From an uncultured Oscillospiraceae bacterium (GTDB lineage Bacteria; Bacillota; Clostridia; Oscillospirales; Acutalibacteraceae), in the NCBI GenBank assembly GCA_948471095.1, contig CAOKRG010000003.1:22947-86946 (forward strand): a stretch of 64,000 nucleotides of DNA. Reading direction: 5' to 3'. The translations under genes and the position numbers were made by a program. Shown here piece after piece: positions 53,685 through 61,531 of the stretch. The notes beneath the pieces are model-generated. The model was not told where the DNA came from and ran no database searches. It worked only from the letters and a program-made list of their open reading frames with translations. The stretch's first letter is position 1; each line of letters begins with the position of its first letter.

Positions 53685-54809
53685 ATGGCGGATACTTATT
53701 TGGGCGAGGGCGTCAAGAAGCTGGGCTTCGGCCTGATGCGCCTGCCCATGAACGGCGACGCGATCGACATGGAACAGACCAAAAAGATGGCGGACCTCTT
53801 TATGGAAAAGGGCTTTACTTACTTTGATACCGCGTATGTCTACATTGGCGGCAAGTCGGAGGTAGCCCTTAAGGAGGCCGTGGTGGACCGCTATCCCCGG
53901 GACAGCTTCCAGTGCGCCACTAAGCTGCCCATCTGGGACCTAAAGGGCCTGGAGGACATGGAGCGCATCTTCCAGGAGTCCCTGGACCGGGCCGGACTGG
54001 ACTATTACGACTTCTACCTGCTCCACGCCCTGGGCAAGGAGTCGGCCCAGAAGGCCGACGACCTGGGGGCCTGGGACTTCATCAAGGGGAAGAAGGCCGA
54101 GGGCAAGGCCAAGCACATCGGCTTCTCCTTCCACGATTCCGCCGACGTGCTGGAGGACATCCTTCAAAAGCACCCGGAGGCGGAGTTCGTCCAGCTGCAG
54201 ATCAACTATGCCGACTGGGAGAGCGAGAGCGTCCAGTCCCGCAAATGCTATGAAGTAGCCCGCAAGCACGGCAAGTCAGTGATCATCATGGAGCCCGTGA
54301 AGGGCGGGGCCTTGGCCACCATGACCCCCCAGGTGCAGAAGCTCTTCAAGGACGCCAACCCGGAGGCCTCCGTAGCCAGTTGGGCCGTGCGCTACGCCGC
54401 CTCCCTGGACGGCCTGATCACGGTGCTGTCCGGCATGAGCAACCTGGAGCAGATGGAGGACAACCTCTCTTATATGGCGGATTTCAAGCCTCTGAGCACA
54501 GAGGAGCGGGCCGTGGTAGACCAGGTTGTGGAGGTGCTGAAAAACACCCCCACCATCCCCTGCACCGCCTGCAAGTACTGTGTGGACGGCTGCCCGCAGA
54601 AGATCAACATTCCCGGCATTTTCGGCGCGATGAACCAGAACACCCTGTATGGCGACCTGGACCGTGCCAAGGGCCACTACGGCAACGCCACCAAGGAGGG
54701 CGGCAAGGCCGGCGACTGCATCCAATGCGGAGCCTGCCAGGAGCACTGCCCCCAGCATTTGGAGATTATTGAGAAGCTGAAGGAAGCTTCCGCCCGCTTC
54801 GACCAATAA
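53685..54809 (+). CDS. Aldo/keto reductase with C-terminal 2[4Fe-4S] ferredoxin domain
   Basis: A 374-residue fusion. The TIM-barrel aldo/keto reductase domain (about 1-285) keeps the catalytic tetrad: aspartate and tyrosine in FDTAYVYIGGKSE, lysine in CATKLP and histidine in LLHALG. The C-terminal 90 residues carry CTACKYCVDGCPQ and CIQCGACQEHCPQ, two ferredoxin-type clusters. Such fusions are common in anaerobes and presumably use ferredoxin rather than, or together with, NADPH. The substrate is unknown. The NfnAB genes downstream also handle ferredoxin electrons. Confidence 0.92.
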   Translation: MADTYLGEGVKKLGFGLMRLPMNGDAIDMEQTKKMADLFMEKGFTYFDTAYVYIGGKSEVALKEAVVDRYPRDSFQCATKLPIWDLKGLEDMERIFQESLDRAGLDYYDFYLLHALGKESAQKADDLGAWDFIKGKKAEGKAKHIGFSFHDSADVLEDILQKHPEAEFVQLQINYADWESESVQSRKCYEVARKHGKSVIIMEPVKGGALATMTPQVQKLFKDANPEASVASWAVRYAASLDGLITVLSGMSNLEQMEDNLSYMADFKPLSTEERAVVDQVVEVLKNTPTIPCTACKYCVDGCPQKINIPGIFGAMNQNTLYGDLDRAKGHYGNATKEGGKAGDCIQCGACQEHCPQHLEIIEKLKEASARFDQ

Positions 54810-54827
54810 TCCATTCCATATCCGCAC

Positions 54828-54866
54828 GAAAAGGACCGTGGGGCGTCCAGCCCACAGGTCCTTTTC
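54828..54866 (+). terminator. Terminator after the aldo/keto reductase gene
   Basis: AAAAGGACCgtGGG...CCCacAGGTCCTTTT stem and T run. Confidence 0.85.
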
Positions 54867-54942
54867 TGCGTTCTCCGGTCCAGTTTGTAAGCTGCGCTGG
54901 CCAATCCTGCAAGATTGGAAAATTTTCTTGCGAATTTATCCA

Positions 54943-54971
54943 TTGCCAAACCGCGCTTATAGTGGTATAAT
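54943..54971 (+). promoter_or_regulatory. Promoter of nfnAB
   Basis: TTGCCA at 54943-54948 and TATAAT at 54966-54971, 17-bp spacer. Confidence 0.75.
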
Positions 54972-55079
54972 AAAGCGAATTCTCTTGAAAAATAGGCAGG
55001 CGGCAGGCTTTTTAAGCGAGGAAAGCCAGAAGAAAGCGCTGCTTCCGCCATGAATTTTTGTAAAAAGGTTGTGACGCCA

Positions 55080-55940
55080 TTGTACCGAATCGTAAAAAAG
55101 AAGCCGCTGAACCCCACCGTGACCCTCATGGAGGTAGAGGCCCCCGCCGTAGCGCGGAAGGCCCAGCCCGGCCAGTTTATCATTTTGCGGGTGGACGAAG
55201 CGGGGGAGCGCATTCCCTTGACCGTGGCGGACTATGATCGGGAACGGGGGACGGTGACCATCATCTTCCAGATTGTGGGAGCCACCACGGAGAAGCTGAA
55301 CCACAGGGCCGAGGGTGACTTTATACAAGATTTTGTGGGCCCGTTGGGCGTCCCGACCCATACGGAGGGGCTCAAGAAGGTCGCGGTAGTCGGCGGCGGC
55401 GTGGGCTGCGCCATCGCGTACCCGGTCGCCAAGAAGCTCCACGGGCAGGGCTGCGAGGTGCATTCCATCGTGGGCTTCCGCAGTAAGGAGCTGGTAATCC
55501 TGGAAGAGGAATTTGCAGCAGCCAGCGCGAAATTATGCAGAATGAGCGATGATGGCTCCTGGGGCGAAAAAGGCCTCGTGACGGACGCCCTGCGCCGTCT
55601 TATCGAGAGCGGGGAGCAGTACGACCGGGTCATCGCCATCGGCCCGCTGATTATGATGAAGTTCGTCTGCCAGCTTACAAAGGAATTTGGCGTACCCACC
55701 ACGGTGAGCATGAACCCCATCATGATCGATGGCACGGGCATGTGCGGCGGATGCCGGCTGAGCTTGATTCAGGACGGCAGGCGGGTGACCAAGTTTGCCT
55801 GCGTGGACGGCCCGGATTTTGACGGCCACCAGGTGGACTTTGACGAGGCCATGGCTCGGGGCGCCATGTATCGGGACTTCGAGCGCCACGCCCACGAGGA
55901 GGCCTGCAATCTATTCAAGGAGGTGGAGAGCCGTGCCTAA
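55080..55940 (+). CDS. nfnA: NfnA-like subunit of NADH-dependent ferredoxin:NADP oxidoreductase
   Basis: A 286-residue flavoprotein with an FAD domain, an NAD(H)-binding domain (VAVVGGGVGCAIAYPVAKKL) and a C-terminal [2Fe-2S] site formed by cysteines in DGTGMCGGCRLS and FACVDGP. With NfnB it performs flavin-based electron bifurcation between NADPH, NADH and ferredoxin. TTG at 55080 gives the family start LYRIVKKKPLNP. An ATG at 55050 would add ten residues, so the start is not certain. It overlaps nfnB by 8 bp. Confidence 0.9.
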   Translation: MYRIVKKKPLNPTVTLMEVEAPAVARKAQPGQFIILRVDEAGERIPLTVADYDRERGTVTIIFQIVGATTEKLNHRAEGDFIQDFVGPLGVPTHTEGLKKVAVVGGGVGCAIAYPVAKKLHGQGCEVHSIVGFRSKELVILEEEFAAASAKLCRMSDDGSWGEKGLVTDALRRLIESGEQYDRVIAIGPLIMMKFVCQLTKEFGVPTTVSMNPIMIDGTGMCGGCRLSLIQDGRRVTKFACVDGPDFDGHQVDFDEAMARGAMYRDFERHAHEEACNLFKEVESRA

Positions 55941-57318
55941 TATGTCCCTCAAAAAGAACGAGATGCCCTCTCAGGAGCCCGATGTGCGCAATAAGAACTT
56001 CAAGGAGGTCGCTCTGGGCTATACCCCGGAGCAGGCCGTGGACGAAGCCAAGCGCTGCCTGAATTGCAAAAACCGGCCCTGCGTCAGCGGATGCCCGGTG
56101 AACATCGCCATCCCGGATTTTATCCAGCACATGGCGAAGGGCGAGTTTGAGGCGGCCTACCAGGTAATTGCCCGGAGCAGCGCCCTGCCCGCGGTGTGCG
56201 GCCGGGTGTGCCCGCAGGAGAGCCAGTGTGAGAAGCTCTGCGTCCGGGGCGTAAAGGGCGAACCGGTGGCCATTGGCCGGCTGGAGCGCTTTGCTGCGGA
56301 CTGGCACAACGCCCATTCCACCGAGGCCCCCCAGCGTCCTGCAAGCAATGGGAAAAAGGTTGCAATTATTGGCTCCGGCCCCTCCGGCCTGACCTGCGCC
56401 GGGGACTTGGCCCGGCTGGGCTATGAGGTCACAGTGTTCGAGGCCCTGCACACCGCCGGGGGCGTGCTGGTATACGGCATCCCCGAGTTCCGCCTGCCGA
56501 AGGCCATCGTGCAGAAAGAGATTGACGGCTTGAAAGCTATGGGAGTAAAGATTGAGACCAATATGGTCATTGGCCGGGCTCTGTCCATCGACGAGCTGCT
56601 GGCGGACGGCTTTGAGGCCGTGTTCATCGGCTCCGGAGCGGGCCTCCCCAGATTTATGAACATTCCCGGCGAGAACCTCAAGGGGGTGTATTCCGCCAAC
56701 GAGTTTTTGACCCGGGTCAACCTGATGAAGGCCTACCTGCCCGGCTCCGACACGCCGGTCCAGTACGCCAAGCGGGTAGCCGTGGTGGGCGGAGGCAACG
56801 TGGCCATGGACGCCGCCCGGTGCGCCAAGCGCCTGGGGGCGGAGGAGGTCTACATCGTCTACCGGCGCTCCGAGGCGGAACTGCCCGCCCGGGCCGAGGA
56901 GGTGGAGCACGCCAAAGAGGAGGGCGTGGTCTTCAAGCTGCTGAACAACCCCACCCAGATTCTCGGTGACGAGACCGGCAGCGTGAAGGGCATGGAGTGC
57001 CTGGAGATGGAGCTGGGAGAGCCGGACGCCAGCGGCCGCAGGAGGCCGGTGGAGAAGCCGGGCAGCGAGTTCGTGCTGGACGTGGACTGCGTAATCATGG
57101 CCATCGGCACCAGCCCCAACCCGCTGATCAAGTCCACCACGGAGGGCCTTGAGACCCAGAAATGGGGCGGCATTGTCGTCAACGAGGAAACCGGGCTGAC
57201 CAGCCGGCCCAATGTCTACGCGGGCGGCGACGCGGTGACAGGGGCGGCCACGGTCATTTTGGCCATGGGCGCGGGCAAGACGGCGGCCAGGGCCATACAT
57301 GAGCAGCTTAAGGGCTAA
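55933..57318 (+). CDS. nfnB: NfnB-like subunit (GltD-type)
   Basis: A 461-residue glutamate-synthase-small-subunit-like flavoprotein. The N-terminus binds two [4Fe-4S] clusters through CLNCKNRPCVSGCPV and CGRVCPQESQCEKLCVRG. FAD binds at IGSGPSGLTCAGDLARLG and NADPH at VVGGGNVAMDAARCAKRLGA. It is the bifurcating subunit partner of NfnA. GTG at 55933 is preferred because AAGGAGG lies 8 nt upstream and it overlaps the nfnA end, as is usual for coupled subunits. A terminator follows. Confidence 0.92.
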   Translation: MPNMSLKKNEMPSQEPDVRNKNFKEVALGYTPEQAVDEAKRCLNCKNRPCVSGCPVNIAIPDFIQHMAKGEFEAAYQVIARSSALPAVCGRVCPQESQCEKLCVRGVKGEPVAIGRLERFAADWHNAHSTEAPQRPASNGKKVAIIGSGPSGLTCAGDLARLGYEVTVFEALHTAGGVLVYGIPEFRLPKAIVQKEIDGLKAMGVKIETNMVIGRALSIDELLADGFEAVFIGSGAGLPRFMNIPGENLKGVYSANEFLTRVNLMKAYLPGSDTPVQYAKRVAVVGGGNVAMDAARCAKRLGAEEVYIVYRRSEAELPARAEEVEHAKEEGVVFKLLNNPTQILGDETGSVKGMECLEMELGEPDASGRRRPVEKPGSEFVLDVDCVIMAIGTSPNPLIKSTTEGLETQKWGGIVVNEETGLTSRPNVYAGGDAVTGAATVILAMGAGKTAARAIHEQLKG

Positions 57319-57326
57319 AGCGGCAT

Positions 57327-57367
57327 AAAAAACCACCGGGACCCCCGAAGGGGCCCCGGTTTTTTTG
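57327..57367. terminator. Terminator between nfnB and the surface protein gene
   Basis: A-run, ACCGGGnCCCC...GGGGCCCCGGT-like stem and T-run, between convergent genes. Confidence 0.85.
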
Positions 57368-57395
57368 CATCGGACGGCGCGGGATTAAGCGTGCT

Positions 57396-59309
57396 TTACT
57401 TTACGGCGTTTTTACGCGTACGAATCAGGGCAAGGCCGCAGCCAGCCGCCAGCAGGGCAAAGAAGTCCGCCGGCACGTCGCCGGTCTTGGGGACGTCGGA
57501 AAGGGGAACATCCGTATCGTCGATCTCTTCCTCGCCATTGCCGTTGTCGCCGGGCTCCTCAGGGAGCTCCGGCTCGGGGGCAAGCGGTGTGTCGGGCTCG
57601 TCAATGGGCTCATCGGGCTCGTCGGGCTCATCCGGGATATCCGGGGTGGGGTCCAGCGGCACGTCAGGATCATCAACAGGCTCGTCGGGCTCATCCGGGA
57701 TATCCGGGGTGGGGTCCAGCGGCACGTCAGGATCATCAATGGGCTCGTCGGGCTCATCCGGAATGTCCGGAGTGGGGTCCAACGGCACATCAGGCTCTGG
57801 GAGGGGCTCATCGGGCTCCTCCTGCGGAGGCGTGGGCGGAACGGGCGCGGGCTGCGGGCCAATAATGGCAGGGATGGGGCGGGTAACCCTATGGCCGCAC
57901 TCGGTGCAGCTATTGGTCTCTTCGCCTTCCACGCCAATGGCGGCCGGCCTAGTCTCGCGCCAGGCATCCTCATCATAAACATGAGCAGCCTCTACGCTAT
58001 GCCCTGCGGTCTCCTCAGTGCAGCCCTCGCGCTGGCAGGTGTGGGTATGGTTTTCCTCATCGGTGTCTACCCATTCACCATAGTCATGGCCCAGGGCAGG
58101 GAGGATTGCATGGATTTCTTCATCGCACAGAGAGCACTTGTAGTCGGTGTATCCAGCCTCCGTGCAGGTTGCGTCCTGATGAGCACCCTCTCTCTCAATC
58201 GGATGCAAGGTGGAGTCACCATCGCCGTCTACATGCTGGCAACCCTCCACGGGAATAGGAGTTGTATACCGGTAACCGCAGTTATCCTTGCACCAGTGGG
58301 TGTAGATTCCAGGCTCCGTACTAGTGGCCGGTTTAGTGATCTCGCCGGTCATGTCGTGTGTGCCGAACTCTTCGTAACCCTTCTTGTCAGCATCGCCGCG
58401 TTCACAAACGCGATGATGCTGCACCGCATCGATGACCTTCCAGGAGGAAAATTCGTGACCCAGAGCGGAGTACTTGGTTATGACGGTCTCGTCAAAACCG
58501 CAGGCTGTGCAGAAATAACGAACAGACCCGTCTCCAGTACAAGTGGCGTCGGTTTTTACCTCCGTCACCTTATGGTAGCCGTTCTCATCGATCTGCTTGC
58601 AGATGGGTTCGCTCTCTTTCTTCTCGCAGACAGAGCACTCATGGGTTTGCTCGCCGGGAGAGGTTCGAGTGATCGGTTGGGTTTCGGTCCAAGCCCCCCA
58701 AGAGTGTTTGCCAGTTGCCGGAATAACTTCTTTACGAGTTTCGCCGCATTGGCCACACTCGTAAAGATGATATCCATCGGCAACGCAGGTGGCTTCCACA
58801 GTTTTAACAAAATCGTCAATCTTGTGGTTGAGCTGGTCGTCAATCTGGTCGCACACTAATTTGGGGAGTGGTTCATCCTTGGTATGGGAAGAATCTCTTC
58901 GGCAGGTGAAAGTCTTTGCACCTTCTGCCGTATAGGTAGGTTCTTTCGTAACCTCACCTTCATCCCACAGATGGCCGCCGAGAGAGTCAATAAAATAGTC
59001 ACTCCGCCAAATGTGGCCGCACTTGGTGCATACATCCTTGCACACACCAGGCGTAGTGCAAGTCGCAGGCGTAATAGTTTCCCTCCGAACATCACACCCT
59101 TTGCCATCATTGTCGATGTTTAAAATCTGGTCGCAGTCAGGACAATGCAGAGAGCAGCAGTTAGCCCACTCCATATACTCCCACTTGGCGTTTTCATGGG
59201 AGCATCCGTCCGCCGCCAGAGCCGAAACCTGGAGCATGCTTACACAGATCATCAGAGCGAGTACCAGCGCGGAAGCGCGCTTGAGGAGGTTGGATCTCTG
59301 TTTTTTCAT
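57396..59309 (-). CDS. Cell-wall-anchored surface protein with repeated CxxC modules
   Basis: A 637-residue exported protein. The signal peptide ends near residue 33 (SALAADGC). Residues about 50-450 hold at least eight modules, each with a CxxC-type pair (CPDC, CTKC, CGQC, CSVC, CTAC, CSLC, CTEC), an ATCTExGY-type start and a GHxxxxW-type end. A proline/acidic stalk (about 475-600) is built from tandem 21-residue units. The end has VPKTGD, a hydrophobic segment and a basic tail, a sortase-type signal with V for L. The gene is preceded by three tandem GEMM-I riboswitches. Confidence 0.9.
   Translation of the reverse strand: MKKQRSNLLKRASALVLALMICVSMLQVSALAADGCSHENAKWEYMEWANCCSLHCPDCDQILNIDNDGKGCDVRRETITPATCTTPGVCKDVCTKCGHIWRSDYFIDSLGGHLWDEGEVTKEPTYTAEGAKTFTCRRDSSHTKDEPLPKLVCDQIDDQLNHKIDDFVKTVEATCVADGYHLYECGQCGETRKEVIPATGKHSWGAWTETQPITRTSPGEQTHECSVCEKKESEPICKQIDENGYHKVTEVKTDATCTGDGSVRYFCTACGFDETVITKYSALGHEFSSWKVIDAVQHHRVCERGDADKKGYEEFGTHDMTGEITKPATSTEPGIYTHWCKDNCGYRYTTPIPVEGCQHVDGDGDSTLHPIEREGAHQDATCTEAGYTDYKCSLCDEEIHAILPALGHDYGEWVDTDEENHTHTCQREGCTEETAGHSVEAAHVYDEDAWRETRPAAIGVEGEETNSCTECGHRVTRPIPAIIGPQPAPVPPTPPQEEPDEPLPEPDVPLDPTPDIPDEPDEPIDDPDVPLDPTPDIPDEPDEPVDDPDVPLDPTPDIPDEPDEPDEPIDEPDTPLAPEPELPEEPGDNGNGEEEIDDTDVPLSDVPKTGDVPADFFALLAAGCGLALIRTRKNAVK
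57600..57800. repeat. 63-bp tandem repeat encoding the proline/acidic stalk
   Basis: Three near-identical in-frame units encode PDVPLDPTPDIPDEPDEP followed by IDD or VDD. The third has an extra DEP. A fourth, diverged unit follows (PDTPLAPEPELPEEP). Copy number could vary by slippage. Confidence 0.85.
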
Positions 59310-59357
59310 GGCTTCTCTTCCTTTCTTTGCTAGTTAGTAATACGGATGCAAAGTATC

Positions 59358-59450
59358 CGGCGGCCGGGCTGGCTTAGAATGCAGTGGTTGCCACTCCTTA
59401 GCCCCCATAGCTTTGCGTCCCAGGCTTTCGCCCGGTTTGCTAATTATAAT
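59358..59450 (-). ncRNA. GEMM-I (c-di-GMP-I-type) riboswitch, copy C, nearest the gene
   Basis: On the minus strand the core reads AGCAAACC, a stem capped by GAAA, then GGGACGCAAAGC (59411-59440) and a second stem AGTGGcaaCCACT. The nucleotide two before the C of GCAAACC is A, where copies A and B have G. The tetraloop-receptor side after the second stem reads AUUC rather than UAUG, so docking may be weaker. The 3' end lies about 50 nt before the ATG at 59309, suggesting control of translation start. Confidence 0.85.
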
Positions 59451-59455
59451 CAGTG

Positions 59456-59542
59456 GCTGGGCCGGCATAGCGCCCAAAAGGCACGGCGCGTTAGCCCCCT
59501 GGCTTTGCGTCCCGCGGTTTCCCACGGTTTGCCTTTTATAAT
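59456..59542 (-). ncRNA. GEMM-I (c-di-GMP-I-type) riboswitch, copy B, middle
   Basis: On the minus strand GGCAAACC, a GAAA-capped stem, GGGACGCAAAGCC (59503-59532), then GGCUAAC-GCGCC...GGGCGC-UAUGCC. The GAAA tetraloop and the CUAA...UAUG receptor halves are both present, as expected for the folded class-I c-di-GMP aptamer. The specificity position is G. Confidence 0.88.
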
Positions 59543-59547
59543 TAGCG

Positions 59548-59645
59548 GCCAGGCTAACATAGCGTTCACGGTCTTAGGTCCTTACAAACACCTTAGTCCC
59601 TGTGGCTTTGCGTCCCGCCGTTTCCAGCGGTTTGCCAATGTTTTA
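59548..59645 (-). ncRNA. GEMM-I (c-di-GMP-I-type) riboswitch, copy A, promoter-proximal
   Basis: On the minus strand GGCAAACC, GAAA-capped stem, GGGACGCAAAGCC (59606-59635), then GGACUAAG, a stem GUGUUU/GAACGC with a longer apical loop, and UAUG. Core and tetraloop receptor are intact and the specificity position is G. First of three tandem aptamers in the leader. Confidence 0.88.
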
Positions 59646-59759
59646 GAACGGTATGACGATACCCGCTCCGCTTCCCGCGCTGCCGATGCAAACAGCGCCG
59701 CTTTGGCCGAAATCTTGGCCGGCGCTCCCCTCCTCTTACCGGTTTGACTGCCGCGCGGC

Positions 59760-59806
59760 GGTTTTACAAGAATGTATACATTTTTGTAAGTCCGCCGCCT
59801 CTTGCA
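59760..59806 (-). promoter_or_regulatory. Long inverted repeat at the 5' end of the surface-protein leader
   Basis: TTACAAgAATGTATACATTtTTGTAA (59764-59789, one mismatch) is flanked by GGCGG/CCGCC arms that extend the stem to more than 18 bp. It begins a few nucleotides after the predicted transcription start. It may be an operator or a stabilising 5' hairpin. No T run follows on the minus strand. Confidence 0.6.
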
Positions 59807-59816
59807 GTCTGGTTTG

Positions 59817-59845
59817 ATTTTACCACATTGTTTCTCATTTGGCAA
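59817..59845 (-). promoter_or_regulatory. Promoter of the riboswitch-surface protein transcript
   Basis: On the minus strand TTGCCA (59840-59845) and TAAAAT (59817-59822) with a 17-bp spacer, giving a leader of about 500 nt before the ATG at 59309. Confidence 0.7.
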
Positions 59846-59930
59846 GTGCTTACAGGGAAAAAATCGTGATTTTGCCAGGAAAAATTCCATGGCTTTCCAT
59901 TGCGAAAAAGTATATCATCCCGCAGGCGGC

Positions 59931-59962
59931 AAAAAAGGACCGGCACAGAAAGCGCCGGCCCT
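59931..59962 (-). terminator. Terminator of the SleB-type hydrolase gene
   Basis: On the minus strand GGGCCGGC...GCCGGTCC stem followed by TTTTTT. Confidence 0.85.
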
Positions 59963-59972
59963 TCTTTCCCTT

Positions 59973-60659
59973 TTAGGTATAGCTAAAATAAATCGTTGTG
60001 CCCAAAATCGAGTCGTAATAGCTGGTGTAAAGCCCGCTGCCCGTGATCATCCCGCACTGCCCCGTCACATTGGGCGGGCAGATGCTGCCGTTTTCCAGCA
60101 GGTAGCGGGCGTTGTCAATGACCCGCTGGCTGGGCGTCCAGTGGATGGACCCATTGTACACCGGCCCATACTGCCCCGGCTGGTAGATCACGTCCCGGAT
60201 GGTGTTGGGGAAATGCTCGCTGTTCACCCGGTTGAGCACCACGCTGCCCACCATCCGCTGCACCCAGTCCGGAATCCAGTCGCAGCCCGCCTCCGCGTTG
60301 ATGATGCGGGCCAGCAGGTCCAGGTCCTCGTCCGTATACTTGGGTTTTGTGTCCCGCTCGATGGCGGCTAAAATTTCCGCCGCGGTGGTGTAGTCGGTAA
60401 AGTAGCTGGTCTGGGGGTAATCGGAGCCGTCATGCTTGATTTTCAGGTTCCGCTGCTGCTCGTAAATCGCCCCCACCTGCAGGGCATAGGAGCTCCCGTC
60501 TTTGAGCACCCGCTGGATCTCCGCCATATAGTTCAGCTTCGGGTCAAAGCCGGTGACTTTGATGTAGTCCGAAAGCCCCTTGGCCGAGGCGCGCAGCCCC
60601 AGCATTGGCATGCACAGCAGCAGCGCCGCCAGCAGCGCTGAAATGGATTTCTTCCTCAT
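59973..60659 (-). CDS. SleB-type cell wall hydrolase, exported
   Basis: A 228-residue secreted protein. The signal peptide runs to about residue 25 (ASAKG). A helical region follows, then a Hydrolase_2/SleB catalytic domain (about 105-228) with LDLLARIINAEAG, whose second glutamate is the probable catalytic acid, and MVGSVVLNRVNSEHFPNTIRDVIYQPGQYGPV. SleB lytic transglycosylases open the spore cortex in germination, while other members work in vegetative walls. No peptidoglycan-binding domain is present. The ATG at 60659 follows AGGAAAGGA. Confidence 0.88.
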   Translation of the reverse strand: MRKKSISALLAALLLCMPMLGLRASAKGLSDYIKVTGFDPKLNYMAEIQRVLKDGSSYALQVGAIYEQQRNLKIKHDGSDYPQTSYFTDYTTAAEILAAIERDTKPKYTDEDLDLLARIINAEAGCDWIPDWVQRMVGSVVLNRVNSEHFPNTIRDVIYQPGQYGPVYNGSIHWTPSQRVIDNARYLLENGSICPPNVTGQCGMITGSGLYTSYYDSILGTTIYFSYT

Positions 60660-60884
60660 GAGCACGTTCCTTTCCTTACCGGGCGGGGCCCTGCCTGGCC
60701 CGGCCCTGGTTATTTGTGTGACGCGGAAAGTATCTGCCATTTTTTGGAAGCTTATTCACTTCCGCCAAAAATACGGTTCCGCGCCCAACGGCTCATATTC
60801 TACCATTCCGGCGCTGTGAAGTCTGTTGAAGCATCGTGGTCATAACCTGCCGCCTTTGCTCGGCTCGGCTGGGTTCCAGGGGGT

Positions 60885-61346
60885 TCAGGTCTCGTATTGC
60901 AGCTTTTCCACGGTCCAGCGGTCCAGCACGTCCAGCATATCCAGGGCCGCCGCCCGGGCGCCGGGCAGGTCGTGCTCCAGGTAGTTGCCGCACTCTTTGC
61001 GCTCGCTGCCGGGGATTTTTCCCTCAAAGGCGGCGATAAACCGGAAGCACTCCTTCACCAGCTCAATGGCCTGTCCGCCGGGGACGGAGTCCCGCAGCAG
61101 AAAATAAAAACCCGTCCGGCAGCCCATGGGGCCGATGTAAATAACCTGGTCCGAAAGGGGTGTGTTCCGGGCATAGGTGGCAAACAGGTGCTCGAAGGTG
61201 TGCAGCGCGCCGTTGGTGAGGTAATCGCCCATATTGGGCTTTTTCATGCGGATGTCATAGGTCACCACGTCCCCGTCCACCCGGGAAACGTACATGCCTT
61301 TTTCCAGCTTGTCATGGTCCACGGTAAAGCTCGCGATCGTTTTCAT
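60885..61346 (-). CDS. luxS: S-ribosylhomocysteine lyase LuxS
   Basis: A 153-residue metalloenzyme that cleaves S-ribosylhomocysteine to homocysteine and the AI-2 precursor. The metal ligands in HTFEHL (about residues 49-54) and the later ECGNY, the catalytic cysteine in GPMGCRTGFY and the N-terminal SFTVDHDKL are all present. Length matches the family. It has its own promoter. No pfs/mtnN or methionine-cycle genes are adjacent. The gap 60660-60884 shows nothing recognisable. Confidence 0.97.
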   Translation of the reverse strand: MKTIASFTVDHDKLEKGMYVSRVDGDVVTYDIRMKKPNMGDYLTNGALHTFEHLFATYARNTPLSDQVIYIGPMGCRTGFYFLLRDSVPGGQAIELVKECFRFIAAFEGKIPGSERKECGNYLEHDLPGARAAALDMLDVLDRWTVEKLQYET

Positions 61347-61385
61347 CTTTCTCCTCCTCTGGTTTTCACAAATCCATTCGTTCTT

Positions 61386-61414
61386 ATTTTACCACATTTA
61401 TAGGAAAAAGTCCA
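61386..61414 (-). promoter_or_regulatory. Promoter of luxS
   Basis: On the minus strand TGGACT (61409-61414) and TAAAAT (61386-61391) with a 17-bp spacer. Confidence 0.55.
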
Positions 61415-61491
61415 CTATATCTTGTGGCTGGCGGATGCCCACATACGCGCTTTAATAAGGGAGAGAGCCCCCAAGCCCGGCCTTTTCCGGA

Positions 61492-61530
61492 ACAAAAAAG
61501 CCAGCCGGTGGTTTTCCGGCCGGTCTTTTC
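61492..61530 (-). terminator. Terminator of the pheA operon
   Basis: On the minus strand GACCGGCCGG...CCGGCTGGCTTTTTTG: stem plus T run directly after the acetyltransferase stop. Confidence 0.85.
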
Positions 61531-61531
61531 C

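Noticed and set aside
57600-57800. CRISPR array
   Set aside because: The repeats are contiguous, 63 bp, in frame and code for a protein stalk; there are no spacers and no cas genes.
57391-57978. Ser/Gly-repeat plus-strand protein
   Set aside because: It is the antisense of the DPTPDIPDEPDEP stalk repeats of the surface protein.
59640-59760. Fourth GEMM aptamer
   Set aside because: The region has structured GC segments and a GCAAAC on the wrong strand, but lacks the GGGACGCAAAGC core.
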